Positions 45,113 to 57,545 of a DNA stretch of 64,000 nt are shown here, in pieces; positions within the stretch are counted from its first letter, which is position 1, and each line of letters begins with the position of its first letter. The stretch spans positions 356,845,802 through 356,909,801 of the forward strand of contig CM068374.1 in NCBI GenBank assembly GCA_034769895.1. The letters are read 5' to 3'. The DNA comes from Magicicada septendecula. Its lineage: Eukaryota; Arthropoda; Insecta; Hemiptera; Cicadidae. The translations under genes and the position numbers were made by a program. The notes beneath the pieces are model-generated. The model was not told where the DNA came from. It ran no database searches and saw only the letters and a list, made by a program, of their open reading frames with translations.

Positions 45113-45533
45113 TACAGATAGACACACAGACAGACAGACACACACACAGACACTTTTTGGAAAACGACTTTTTTTCATGTTTTGAATGTAGTAGAATCAG
45201 AATCTGCAATAATTTCGAACACGATTTTTTTTGCCATCACCATACTTCCATTCCTTAAGGAATATGGAAGTAAAATAAATAAAATATTTTTCTTAAAATA
45301 GGCCAGGTTCTATTTACACTTTTTGTTAGTCTGAGTCCTTCATATTTAGAAAGTAGATGTTAATTTCTTTACAAAAAAATAGTAACACAAAGACTCAATT
45401 AACTTTACAACAAAAGACTCACACTCACAGTTTAAGATACATTGATAAAATAAAACATTTATAATCCTAACGGTGCTTTTCTTGCTTTTATTTTTGAAAA
45501 TTCTTTTACTAAGGCTGTCGGATCGAGGTGTTT

Positions 45534-48105
45534 TGCTTATAAGTCACTTTCTATGGAAATTGTGGCTAGACCCACAAGTCTTTCCTGGCTCATTGTACTG
45601 CGAATATATGTTTTAATTAATTTCAATTTAGAAAAACTTCTTTCAGCACTTGCTACAGACAGTGGCAACGTGAGCAATATACGAAGAGCTACACATATGT
45701 TAGGAAATCCATTTTCAAGATCATGATGGTAAGTGTAGCTTAAAACCTCTTCAGGGGTTGTCACGGAGTCATTGAGATGATGACAAATTCCTCTCAGCTC
45801 AGAACACAGTCCTAAAGCGTCAATATCAGATTTCTTCACACCTTCTTTATTTTGAACTGTTAAGGCCTTCTCCAAGTTTTCACACAACAGCTCAATTTCT
45901 GCAGAGTTTTTGTTTTCAGGTTGCGAATGTCGTACAAAAATCCAAAGGTAGCAGATACTTCATTTAACCGAAAACATCGTTCTTTGACCGCATTGATAGC
46001 TGTGTCTAAAGCAGCAAAATAAAAATGGATTTTGAAGTTTTCCGACGGGTCAGTTACATTTGCAGATTCATCTGTTGCTTCGTAGTCAAACATTCGCGTC
46101 TTTTTTCGAATGCGGACCTTCTCTTTCTTAAAAAACTGGTTCTATACCAACTTCTTCTGCTACTTCACGAACATCAACCAAAGTTCTGTTGAATTCCAAG
46201 TCACTTCTAGCACTGATCAAATACTGTTCTGTTTTTTTTCAGTTGACTAACTGCTCTGTGGAGAGACAAATCCTTTTCTTGCAGTATCTTACTTGTTAAA
46301 TTGACTTGAAACAAAATGTTGTGCCATGTGACAAGAGCGACAACAAATTTGAAGTTTGAGATGTTTTTAAGTAACGCAAGTGCTGCTGCCTTTGTTTTAA
46401 TACCACTGGAACCTGTAAGAGAGGAATCTTCATAGATTTCTTCCAAAGCGTCACACACACTTGAAAGCAGATAACGCAAAGGCGTTAGTGCATCAATTCA
46501 ACTGGACCATCGTGTATCACTCAAGGGTTTTACAGTCAAAGATGGCACATGACGGCATAAAATCACCCATCGACGTGTCGATGCTGAAAAGAATACATAA
46601 GTTCGTTGGACCACATCAAAAAAGGAGGTTACTTCCAAGCAGCATGAAGCTGCGTCATTGACCACAAGGTTTAAAGTATGCGAACAACATGGAACATAGA
46701 ATGCACGAGGATTAATATCCAAAATCCTTCTCTGAACACCACTTTCCTTTCCTTTCCTTTCATATTGCTGCCGTTGTTGTAACCTTGTCCTCGAATATTC
46801 TCAACAGGTAATGACATATCTTTTAACTTTTCAAGAACTACCTCAGTCATGGACGATCCAGTACTTTCTTTGGAGTGGCATAAAACCCAAAAAATGTTCT
46901 TTCACCAGAACTTGATTAAGATCAGATTCGTTTTTTGATGTTACCTCAGAAGAAGAAAGTATTTGTACGAATCTAATGATCATAGTCATTTTCTCTGTAT
47001 GACTAACATCTGGGGTGCAGTCCAATATGATGGAAAAGTATTTAGCTTTTTGAACTGAAGACAAGATCTCTCTTTTTATGGCACTAGCCAAGATCTGGAT
47101 CAATTCATTTTGTATATTTTTCCCCAGGTAATGAGTATGTCTTTTTTCATCACTTCTAATTCGCCTTAAGTATTCGTTCATAACTGGGTCAAACATTGAT
47201 AAATATTCAATAAATTTCAAAAAGTTGCCGTTATCATGAGCATCAAGTTTTTCTGTTACACCTCGAAAGGCCAAGTTTTGCGTGCCAAGAGTTCTGACCA
47301 GAGATATTAATCGCTCCAAAATTTGCTGCCAGTAAGTTTCTTCTTCTTTTATTTTCCTTTCATTTGAATGGTCAATGGTCGTGCCCTCTTCAAGGTTTTT
47401 CTTCAATGTTTTCCATTTTTTGTAGTTATTAAGGTGCTCATCAGCTGTTTCATGTTGACCAATAATTGCAGAAATGTTGTGCCAATCATTACAATCACTT
47501 TGGGCTAATGCAGAGGAAACGTTGATGCCATAAACCTTACAACAAAAGCAGAATGCTTTATCTGTTGATCTTGAGTATTGTAGGTACTCACGGTATACTT
47601 CTTCGCCATTTGGAAGCCTTCTTTTTTAGTGAACATCAGAAAATTTTCTATTATTCAAACCCTTTGGGAAGTTGCCTTTGCCTTTAGCCTGTTCAGGTCC
47701 ATGTTCCACTAACATTGTTCTTAAAGTTAATGTTTGCTGGCTAATGTTCAACGTGTCCCAAGAAGCTGGGTAAGAAAAATCAATTATTACAGTGCTTGAT
47801 TTTTCTGGCTGTAATTCTTCAGTTGTGTCGTCTTCTTTTACATTATCATTTTTACTAGTTGTAACATACATTACCTGTGTCAGTAACGGTATCATCTTCT
47901 TTGGCTTGTGGTTGGTCGTTTTTCGTTCGTCCATCAACTCTAGTTTCAATTACAGTTTCTTGTTCTTGTGCAGAAGAAGAAGTTGACAGCAATTCATTGT
48001 CTTGCTTCAAAAGGTATTTTTCAAATGATCCTTTGAATTTTTTTGCATTTTCTTTTCTTCTTTTCCTAAACCAAGCACCAGATGTTTTTTTCCGCCATAC
48101 TGTTA
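45534..48105 (-). pseudogene. hAT transposase, ZMYM1-like, broken by many frameshifts
   Basis: Read from 48105 downward. The start (KKTSGAWFRKRRKENAKKFKGSFEKYL) is typical of these proteins, followed by an acidic linker and a TTF-type zinc-finger region (ASWDTLNISQQTL... then FCFCCKVYG near 47540). A DUF4371-like core includes YWQQILERLISLVRTLGTQNLAFRG, FLKFIEYLSMFDPV and KYFSIILDCTPDVSHTEKM (first catalytic Asp). Next come CCSHTLNLVVNDAA and LSDTRWSS. The C-terminal hAT dimerisation domain is ICVALRILLTLPLSVASAERSFSKLKLIKTY. Frame changes or stops are seen near 48095, 47860, 47625, 46840, 46500, 46200 and 45880. TIRs could not be identified. It cannot make a full protein. Confidence 0.87.
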
Positions 48106-48398
48106 TCTGCAAAACAACGTATAAGCTAACCATAAATACATAAATAATGTAAAATAATAAATATTGTAGCATGACAGATATTCCACCAATAATTAATTCA
48201 TTTAAGATCATAAAAAATAATTAAATTACATATACTCAAAGAATGTCAAATGAAATTCAATTACACTTCAAAGGAAAACACCACTATAAAAGAAAAACAA
48301 TAATTAAATAATAAAAATACAACCATATAAGTCAAAGTAAATAAATTAAAGAAAACTCATATTAAAAAATCAGGAGATTACCCAGGAGAATAGGAGCA

Positions 48399-48735
48399 GG
48401 AGATAAACAAGATACCTCAAAATCAAGAAAAAAGAATAAGATTAGGAGCAGGAGATAAACAAGATACCTCAAAATCAAGAAAAAAGAATAAGATTAGGAG
48501 CAGGAGATAAACAAGATACCTCAAAATCAAGAAAAAAGAATAAGATTAGGAGCAGGTGATAAACAAAATACTCCAAACACAAGAAAAAAGAAGAGTAAAG
48601 TTTAATATCAGGTAATAAACAAGATACCCTGAAACCAAGAAAGAAGAGTAAAGTTTAATATCAGGTAATAAACAAGATACCCTGAAACCAAGAAAGAAGA
48701 GTAAAGTCAGTATCAGATAATAAAGAAGATACTCC
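48399..48735 (+). repeat. minisatellite, 52- to 53-bp units
   Basis: Units begin GGAGATAAACAAGATACCTC at 48399, 48451 and 48503, with a variant at 48555. A second subfamily (GGTAATAAACAAGATACCCT) follows with two full units and a partial one. The minus-strand frame at 48546-48794 is only a translation of this array. Confidence 0.92.
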
Positions 48736-51701
48736 GAACCAACCATCAGACAAGATAACACTGAGTACCTTGGTTTACCCAAGAATGAACACAAGAAGGA
48801 AGACGAGAAGAAAGGAAGAAATAGGATGGAAGAACCACCATAAAAACCTATTATTAACTACCATTAACCCCAAACCAATTGATACCATTAAAGAAAGTAT
48901 AACATCCCAAAACCTTATGAAATTGTAATAATTTATAAACAAAAGTGTTGTGTAGTATGATAAGAAGTGCACCAACTAAAGTTATTATATGATAAAAAAT
49001 AAACAAATCTTCACAGTCCATTATGACTAAAGGTCTGGTCTGAGAATAATAAAACTCAAATATAAGTCAGAACCAACAGTGAAAGTGAACTAGTGTAAGT
49101 GTTTTAAAATGTAATAAACTTCAAGTTGTAGTGTATCTATAACTTATATAATATGCTATAAAATAACTTTTATATTTTATAATTAACGAATAATGAAATA
49201 TTAAAATGGAAGGTATTTCCAATATTTCAAAATTCTAATACTAAATTCTAGGCCAAATAATGAGTTCAAAAAAATTAATATAAACCAGTTAATTCACCAA
49301 TGAACCATGTAAACTGACAAGATTTAGGTAAGGTAGGTCATTTAACAACTACTGTAAATGAACCTATGAGTTAAAAGAGTAATATAGAAAAATATCTTAA
49401 ATTATTGAAAATTTTGAAATGTATAAAATAACTATTTTTAAAGAGGAATGGTAAATTCAGAAATTATCACTAAAAGACAGTTCAAATGTTAAATTTATAT
49501 ATAATTAAGGAAAGGAAAGGATTTGTGACCATTTGAAATTTATTATAATTATATTAGTAACACTTAAAATGGCTGTAAAAGTGTGAAAGGACGGAAACAG
49601 TTTTTTTGGGCCTAGATTTCCAAAAAGACAGAAATTTGGTAATTTTAACAAAAATCTCAACAAATATGGACTATGACATATCAAATTAAACAGAATGAGA
49701 TAAATAAACCAATTATATGGTTAACAGTTCATGAAAGCGAACAATAAACTAAAATTATTCCATATATAATGTACTTTGGAAGTATGTACATGGGAAGTGA
49801 AAATTATTTTAAAATACTTTTCCAATATTAACTTGGCAAGATATTTCCTAAAGTGGAGGAAGTAAGTTAGTTCTTTGTTAACATTCAAACGGAACAGTCG
49901 ATGCGGAATCGTGTTCTTAAAACCTTATAATGAAGTGCAAAGGTTAAAGCCTAAAATCAGTGTAAAACGGGAGTTACATAAATTAACACTTTTCGAGTCG
50001 AAACTAATGAAATACTCCACGACAACAGTGAAAACGAACAATACACCACATAATACAAGTGATTTAAAACACTGAAACTACATAATATTAATAATTCACT
50101 CTACAACAGATTAACAATCCTTCATCACGAACAGACAAAGTGAACACCTCTCATAGAAAACAATTAACACCAGTGGACACTGAACACTCATCCAGAATAC
50201 CTCAAACAACATACTAGACAGTATACACAATTTCGGAGATCTTTAAAACAATTATAAAGGTGAATTTATTGTGAGATTTTCCTGTGACAAGATTACGTAT
50301 AACCTCATCAATTCAGCTAGCCGCCATGATGGTCCCAACATGCACTGCAACCTTCCGACTGATTTCATAGAAGCAGCATTGGTTTGAAAATTCAAATATA
50401 TTAAACATTATATATCATTCACAATTGTTAAATATTAATTATTTAAGATTATTTCTTGTAAATGTTATACTTTCTAGGCCTGCCCTTCTCTGACTATATT
50501 ATAAAATAATCGTTGAAAGAACCTTTTTTAATAATTATATAAAATTTTAACCTGTATTCACATATCGATCTATCCCTGTGACGGAGTCGAACAATTGCTC
50601 TAAATCGATTGGTCTTGAAACTGTTACAGACACAGATCTATTTTTACTCATTGTAAGATCTTTTTACCTTTTTGACTGTACGTATAATTTAGTCATTAAT
50701 TGAATAATGTTGCTGTGTAAATACGAGTGTATAAGTTGTACAAACTCACTGAATCTTGCATACACAAAGTTCACATTTCATGGTGTTGAAAAGACAATAG
50801 TATAAATTATCACCACTTAATTGAATCACAGGATAGTCAAATTAACTACCTTGTCGAATCAAATTATCAGATGTCGGCCTCTAATATATGTTATTGTCTG
50901 TACATTATTGAGTCAGCTGCCTATGTGGATCGATTTTGGGAAAGCAAACCTGATTCAAATTAGCAGTATTTATTGTATTTTGTTACTTGTTTAACAGTTA
51001 CATTCTGATTAAATAATTACTTCCTGTAGTCAGTCTCTCAAAATTGAATAACACTAAAATGCGTTGTAACATAGTACAAACTGTAGTATTGAAATACTTG
51101 TAGAGTCAAGATTAATGAATATTGCATTTTATTAAGTAGTATTGCCTGTGTAATTATGTTTTCTTGATCATGTTGTGAATGTGTTTGTCATTTGTTACTT
51201 GTTAACCCACACTATCAGGTCATGTACATTACATACGTCCATAAAGTAGCTATGTGTTTTTAATACGTGTGCAATTTGCTAATGGGAAGTCGTTAAAAAA
51301 AAACTGAATATGAAACAGTGCTGACTAATTAGAGTGCTCAAGTTAATGATTCACAACTGGTTCTTACTGGCCCTGTCTCCGTACAATATTCAGTAGCTTC
51401 GCTTCAGACGCAGTTATAAAGTTTTTGACATGACAGTGACTGGCTGTTTGCAAGCGTAATGGGCAATTGGGAGTAGTAGTAATAAAATCAGTTAAGTATT
51501 CTTTCACTAGAGTAGGTTACTTTGTGTTATATACTCTTAGCTTCTCTGTGGCTGCAACAGTCATTTTGTGATATGGGAGGATGTGTGGACTATGTAGTCT
51601 TCTAAAGACTCCCAGTAATGGCCCATTTTATTTTGTGTATGTTCCTCAAATAACATAATTTACTACAACTATGATGCAACAAATATTCAAAGGATTAATA
51701 A
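48736..51701. other. 3 kb of AT-rich DNA without a recognised gene
   Basis: No frame longer than about 66 codons and none with a motif. No inverted or direct repeat edges were recognised. Confidence 0.4.
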
Positions 51702-52470
51702 AATATCGGTATGGAGAACTATACATGACTTCCATGTTCTAAGATTTATATTTAAAATCATTTTTGAAATGAAATATTTCCATAGAAACTACTTCTTTCT
51801 TCAGCCTTAACCACAGTACTGTGGTCACTAACGTATACCACCTCACGTTAATGCACTCGATTTTCACTGATGATGGCAGTCGAACGGCACTGCCGAAAGG
51901 TCTGGTTTTGAAGAAAACATTGGACCACGGCCAAACAGCCCGGGAAGTAATTTTCACAACAAATTACTTGTTTGTTGCTGATAACGTACTACTTATATAA
52001 AAAATTATCCCCTCCCCCTTCAACTATCATTTTCATTTATAGAAAATATTCCCCTCCCCCTTCAACTACCCTTTTCATTTATAGATATTTTATCTACCTT
52101 TATACAGTGGATTATTATGACCTTCTTTTCAGGATACATTATTTATCAAAATTAAGTACCGTACTTTACTCTTGTTAAAACGTAAAACGTTCCAGGTAAA
52201 GTACCCCTTCCCTTAACCGATCTCCACCAAAATCAATACGCCTTGAGTCCTCTACAACTCGGGCACATATGCAAAAAATTATTTGATTCTGTTTAACTTT
52301 GCCGCTGTTATCGTTCGCCATAGAGAAAATTCTACACACAGACACTTTTCGGAAAATGACTTTTCTTCATGTTTTGAGGGTAGTACAATCAGAATCAGCC
52401 CCTTATCTCGAACACGATTTTTTTCACCATCCCCATACTTCCATTTCCTTATGGAACATGGAAGTAAAAT
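51702..52470 (+). repeat. YX family repeat, most complete copy (769 bp)
   Basis: Starts AAAATATCGGTATGGAGAAC. Order: ACTTCCATGTTC box, CCACAGTACTGTGG palindrome, hammerhead-like motif (51865-51905), the CATTGGACCACGGCCAAACAG box, X start (ACTTGTTTGTTGCTGATAAC), one 162-bp unit, and a terminal hairpin (ACTTCCAT at 52437, ATGGAAGT ending about 52466). The first and last boxes are inverted relative to each other over 12-13 bp. No coding capacity. Confidence 0.85.
51865..51905 (+). ncRNA. hammerhead-like motif in the most complete YX copy
   Basis: CTGATGA at 51867-51873, one extra T, a perfect 6-bp stem II GGCAGT / ACTGCC around an 8-base loop, and GAA at 51895-51897. The stem III position reads AGGTC, where the palindromic ACGTC form would be expected. 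Three bases before the core (TCA) can pair with TGG after it as a short stem I. Core residues are intact. Confidence 0.55.
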
Positions 52471-52500
52471 TAGAGAGAATACACAATAATGAAGAGTAAT

Positions 52501-52613
<113 letters not shown>

Positions 52614-52728
52614 TTACATACTGTCTGCAGTTTGTAACAGAATACAGCAATATACGGTTGAGTGTTTCAGAAACTTTTGCATACTCTCTGTGTGCAATGT
52701 TGTGTTCCGCAGTGCAGTTTCGTATATA

Positions 52729-54850
52729 CAGGGTGATTCACGAAGATATGCAGAGACTTTAGGAGCTCATTCTACATGTAAAAATAAAGAAAACCGTTCA
52801 TATAAATATAGGTCCACAAACGCTTCGTTAGCGAGTTATGGCTAGCCAAATATTTTACCCTGATTTCATCTCCTCTGGTCATATTAGGCCGTACTGAAGT
52901 TCTAGGAACCCAAATTAAGGGACAAACTTGATGATTTCATATAGTTTTTGACCTGAAAAATTGAATAAATTAAGTCCCAGAACTGTAACTTCAATAGTTT
53001 TGGGGAAAACTGGTGAAAAACGCAGAAAACCTTAACAAAAAATACGGAATAATTTATTTTGAGAAATATTTATTTCATAAGTTGGCAATACAATAATAAC
53101 AGCTGTCCAACAATTAAGTTTTTTGAATTGTACAATATTTGAGTCATTTTGTAAGCTTACAATTGAGTTTCAGTTTATGTGTGTATTGTCCTGTCAGTAT
53201 TGCAAGTAGACAGTTGTACTGCATTGATATTATTGAAGTGATATTATTGGTATTATTGAAGTAGTAATGCCATACTTATTTACTACGGAGGAATACGCCG
53301 ATATGGTGTTTATTTACGGTGTGTGTGATGGCAATGCTACGGCTGCTGTTGAAGAATATCGACAACGTTACCCTTACCGCAGGATTCCAAATCAAAGAAC
53401 TATTAGTGGGGCATTTCGTAGTTACGAGAAACAGGTTCACTTCCTAGCGTTCATATCTCGTATGACCGTCCTCTCCAACATGATACTAATGTTGATCAAA
53501 ACATTATTGTTGCTGTTCAACGTAGTCTGAGTGTCGGTACAAGACGTCTTTCTAAGCGATTCAAAGTTTCACAATCTAAAGTATGGAGGACACTTAATCA
53601 TAACAACCTTTATCCCTACCATAAACAAAAAGTACAAAATCTACATCCAGGAGACCCTGCCCTTCGCTTGGAGTTCTGCAATTGGTTAAATACTCATCGG
53701 CAACTCTACAAATACATTTTATTTACTGATGAGTCACAATTCAGTCGTGATGGCATAAACAACTTACGAATTGAACACTCATGGGCAGAAGTGAACCCTC
53801 ATACAACGGTGGAACGTAACTTTCAACAGCGATTTTGCTTTATGTGTGGTGTGTGATTATTCATAATCAGTTGATTGGACCGTTTATTTTCCAAGAGCGC
53901 TTAACAGGTGAGGCGTACTTACAGTTTCTTCAAGAAGAATTGCCGACACTGCTTGAATACGTTCCTCTTGCAACACGACGCCGGATGTACTTCCAGCACG
54001 ACGGCGCGCCTCCACATTTCTCTCGTGCTGTTTCCACCTATTTAAATCAGCAATTCCCCGATAAATGGATTGGTCGTGGCGGTCCACAATCCTGGCCACT
54101 CAGATCACCAGATCTTACGCCGTTGGATTTTGTTTATGGGGATGGATGAAGGATAATGTTTACATGGTGAAAGTAAATACCCGTGAGGCGTTACTTGCCC
54201 GCATTATTGATGCTTTTGCGGAAATAAAGAACAGCCCTGCTGGACTACGAAGAGCAACACGAGCAATCCACAATCGTGCAATAAAATGCATTGAAGTCGA
54301 TGGACACATTTTCGAAAATTTATTGTAAATTTTATTAACGTGGTTTTCGTGTAAAATTGTTTTCAGTGACATTTTGAGTTGTATCGTTCTAAATAAAACT
54401 CCATTTTATTTAACTTTTATTCACTTTCTGTTTACTTTATTTACACCAGTTTTCTCAGAATTAAATTTCCTAAAAGTTTTATTTGTTTATTGGCAATTTA
54501 ACAAAGTTATTGTACGTCAAATGTAAAAAAGTGTGTTTTTCGACTACGAGTTTTTGCGTTTTTCACCAGTTTTCCAAAAAACTATTGAAGTTACAGTTCT
54601 GGGACTTGTTTTATTCAATTTTTCAGGTCAAAAACTATATGACACCATCAAGTTTGTCCCTTAATTTGGGATCCTAGAACTTCAGTACGGCCTAATATGA
54701 CCAGAGGAGCTGAAATCAGGGTAAAATATTTGGCTAGCCATAACTCGCTAACGAAGTGTTTGCGGACCTATATTTATATGAACTTTTTTCTTTATTTTTA
54801 CATGTAGAATGAGCTCCTAAAGTCTCTGCATATCTTCGTGAATCACCCTG
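52729..54850 (+). mobile_element. IS630-Tc1-mariner element, 2.1 kb, TIRs about 300 bp, TA target-site duplication
   Basis: TA flanks at 52727-52728 and 54851-54852. Both ends read inward as CAGGGTGATTCACGAAGATA, and the inverted match continues, with scattered differences, to about 53030 on the left and 54550 on the right. TIRs this long are unusual for the superfamily. A broken transposase gene occupies the middle. Confidence 0.92.
53267..54328 (+). pseudogene. mariner-superfamily transposase with 41-residue D-D spacing, frameshifted
   Basis: The ATG at 53267 opens MPYLFTTEEYADMVFIYGVCDGN, a DUF4817-like helix-turn-helix region, followed by YRQRYPYRRIPNQRTI. The frame then shifts near 53450; the next part has RRLSKRFKVSQSKVWRTL and the first catalytic Asp in ILFTDESQFSRDG. 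A further shift is near 53845, then the second Asp in MYFQHDGAPPHFSRAV and the third in SPDLTPLDF, and another shift near 54130 before LWGWMKDNVY and the C-terminus (AIKCIEVDGHIFENLL). All three catalytic Asp codons remain. I count 41 residues between the second and third Asp, the pattern named DD41D (rosa-like); that naming is family knowledge. Three frameshifts make this copy inactive. Confidence 0.87.
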
Positions 54851-54852
54851 TA

Positions 54853-55604
54853 TATGTGAACGTTTGCCTATGCCTAAGTAAGGCAAACACCAAGACAAGT
54901 CGGCAGAAGATAGCCTTCAAACGGCTGTTTTTGGTCACTGATTATTTGTTTTTGCTGAACCGCTTGCTGCAATGAAATGTGTTATTTGCGATACCAGTAA
55001 ACACGGTGTTCTATTTATACAGTTAGTATGCTGTGTTCACACAAATCGTGTGTATAAAACATTTTCAAAATAGCTTTCACTTCAAATACTGTATTACCAC
55101 AATAGTGCTCGTGCTAGTCACCATATTGCAGTGTGAAATTGTACATTGTGTCCATAACATACCAATTCTCTTTGACAGGTTACATACATAACGTGAACAA
55201 ACAGCTGAAACATATTGCACTTTATTAAAAGAGGGAATAGTTTTTACATTTTCAAATCTACATATATACATATACTATACATCGTTGTTTTGACTTATTT
55301 TAATGCATACAACTGGCAGAGTAATAGATTTATGTTGTAAAGTGGCCGTGGAATTTCACTTAAATTTTTTGTGTTTCTGGGGAGAGGACCTTCATTCTAT
55401 ATCAACGTCTTCAACTGATTTATAATTGTCTTATAAGTAAATATTCCATTTGTAAATTAACCATTCATTCGTCCAAATTCTACAATATTTTCACCACCAC
55501 TTTGTTTCATTATTTACACTGAATTCATGCAAGTGCTTTGATCATATTTTGTAATGTGAAGATGTTACCTAATACACAAAACACAGTATGCTCAATTGCT
55601 ATTA
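54853..55604. other. no gene seen
   Basis: AT-rich DNA without motif-bearing frames. Confidence 0.4.
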
Positions 55605-56072
55605 CAGTAGAACTCCATTTATCCGAACTAATGAGCCCCAGACATAATTTGGATATGCAGAAATTCGGATAATTGGGACAAGCATAAGAAAAAGGTTATG
55701 TTATGAAAGAAAACGCGAAAATTGCTTAAAAAAATCACTTTTGTTATTTTTATTACATGAATACAGTATCTCAATAAAAACCAGGTCACACGTGTTTTGC
55801 AAAATGTTCACTTTTACTACAAAAAAATTAAAAATAATACTCACACATAATTATAATTTTAGGCAAGCAGTAGGCTAGAAAACATTGTACTGATCAGTAC
55901 GTAAACAATGGTGCATAGCTAACACAGTCTTATATGTATTTCATTTGCTTACGATGTTCTTTTTTTTTGTTAGTACGGCAATTTGAATAAACTTTTTTTT
56001 AAATTGTATTTTTTTTTTATTTCCTGATAACGATTCAGATAATTGGCAATTCAGATAAATGGAGTTCTACTC
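55605..56072. mobile_element. Tigger/pogo-type MITE, 468 bp, TA target-site duplication
   Basis: The left end CAGTAGAACTCCATTTATCC and the right end, read inward as GAGTAGAACTCCATTTATCT, are TIRs with TA at 55603-55604 and 56073-56074. The sequence ACTCCATTTATCCGAA is typical of Tigger-like termini. AT-rich interior, no transposase. Confidence 0.85.
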
Positions 56073-56411
56073 TAAATCTAAGCTATGCATTCAGTATAGC
56101 TAAAAAGTTAGACAGTTGTCACAAACGTGTACCAACATTGCATAACAACAGTTTTTTAGGTAGCCATTTCTAATGTAAGAAATTGTAAAAATGCGCATAC
56201 TGTTTGATCAGACTTCATAGATTGAATCTTCTTGTTCCTGATCATAGCGCTGTCTAAATCGTCGGTTTTGCACAAATAGTAACGGAAGTGTTCCTTAGGA
56301 GTTGTACTATATGATGTACGTATATAACTTGTTTTTTGTAACATTCACTCAGCTGTAATTAAAATAATTTTAATTTATTTTATCTCCTTCTCTTTTCCCC
56401 TTGTCTTCCGC

Positions 56412-56535
56412 ATTGCTATATTACTGCTGTGCTTTTATAAAAAGTTACCCTTTTAGTACAATGTTCATTTTATTCAGCATACTTTCCAACTCCTCCTCTT
56501 AGAACAATCTGAATATCCAATAATAAAAAATAACA
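56412..56535 (+). repeat. dispersed direct repeat Z, copy 1
   Basis: TATTACTGCTGTGC..., TTTTAGTACAATGTTCATTT, CAGCATACTTTC, CTCCTCTT, AATCTGAATAT and ATCGTT blocks appear in the same order at about 60305-60445. The surrounding unit is unknown. Confidence 0.65.
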
Positions 56536-56950
56536 TCGTTGTTTTGACTAGAAATGGAACAACTGTATTTTACTGTCATGAATAAAATGTACGTGTAATT
56601 CAGATAGTGTAACTTTATAGCCAAAAGAAGCTGTACATGCGACCTAGGATCGGTACCTACAGCTTATTGTAACAATGCCAACCTTAGAATGACTTGACAC
56701 TAACTACATAATCAATTTCATATACAATCTGCACAGATGTTAATGAATAAACATAAAATTAGTCAACTTTACACATTCGAAATATACAAAATACAATTAA
56801 AGTTTAGAAGATGGAGACTATCTATATTGTTACGCCCTTATGGAACATTCTACGTGTGCATGCGTACATATTGCTGCTACTTTGAAATGAAGGACAATTA
56901 TGTGGTACAAAGCTTTTGTAAAATATATAAAAACTTTAAAAACACATTGT

Positions 56951-57106
56951 TCGCCTCTTTGACAATGGCTTAGTTAGTCGAAACAGCTGTCAGAGTTAAT
57001 TAAAAAATTTGTGAAACTTACCAAGTGTTTTTATATATTTTACAAAACCTTTGTATTAATATGTTTCACCAAGTGCCCAACTAGTCATCAATTAATATCG
57101 TGAATT
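56951..57106 (+). mobile_element. PLE 3' end, plus strand
   Basis: CTTTGACAATGGCTTAGTTA, GTCGAAACAGCTGTC, AATTTGTGAAACTTACCAAG and ATTAATATCGTG occur in the same order as in the minus-strand PLE at 58757-59439, whose coding part identifies the family. A possible remnant of endonuclease coding (LYTFEIYKIQ) lies upstream near 56780, which is weak. Confidence 0.65.
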
Positions 57107-57109
57107 ATG

Positions 57110-57545
57110 TGATACTTGTTACGCATCCTCAACATGACTATTCCAGACCATACCGGTCCGCGGACACTGTGTTCAAGGCCGCAATCACTCACGCTCTAGG
57201 GTTTTCTGGTAGTTGATGCGTATTATGGATTATTCTAGAATCTCAGCGGGGTATAAATACAGGCATTCAGCGACAGCTTAGTTTACTTTAAGTGGCAATT
57301 TATTCAAGTGAAGTTCGAGTTATTGTCGGGCGATTTACACAGTGCATTTCAAGTGGTGTATTATTAAAAACTGATTATACTGCGGACATTATTATTTGTG
57401 TGGAAAGATTACCTTGAATTGTTGTATGAAAATAATCTTGTTGAATAACATGTTGATTACAAACTGTTAATTGTGATAATTAAAGCTGGTTTTTAGTGAC
57501 TTTATTGGTGTCTTGTATTTTGTTTTCCACTATATGACATGACGA
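57110..57545 (+). mobile_element. possible solo LTR with TATA box
   Basis: A GGGGTATAAATAC box at 57250 is followed about 30 bp later by CAGCTTAGTTTAC, and AATTAAAGC-type polyadenylation-like sequence lies near 57480. TG...CA ends at about 57111 and 57540 are guesses, and no TSD was found. Confidence 0.3.

Larger units (their letters stand above)
42854..45275 (+). repeat. YX family repeat, copy split by other insertions, X unit amplified
   Basis: Y spans 42854-43110 and X starts at 43117 (ACTACTTCTTTGTTGCCGAT). X is interrupted at about 43165 by a hAT-like end (CAGTGGCGAAGTTACATGG) and unrelated DNA, and resumes near 44285. Five tandem copies of the internal unit follow, then the hairpin at 45243-45272 (ACTTCCAT / ATGGAAGT). 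Confidence 0.8.

Noticed and set aside
56980-57030. Hammerhead ribozyme at the PLE 3' ends (also 58870-58905)
   Set aside because: The GTCGAAACAGCTGTC half fits, but the core reads TTGACAA rather than CTGANGA, losing two essential positions in both copies. At best a degenerate relative.
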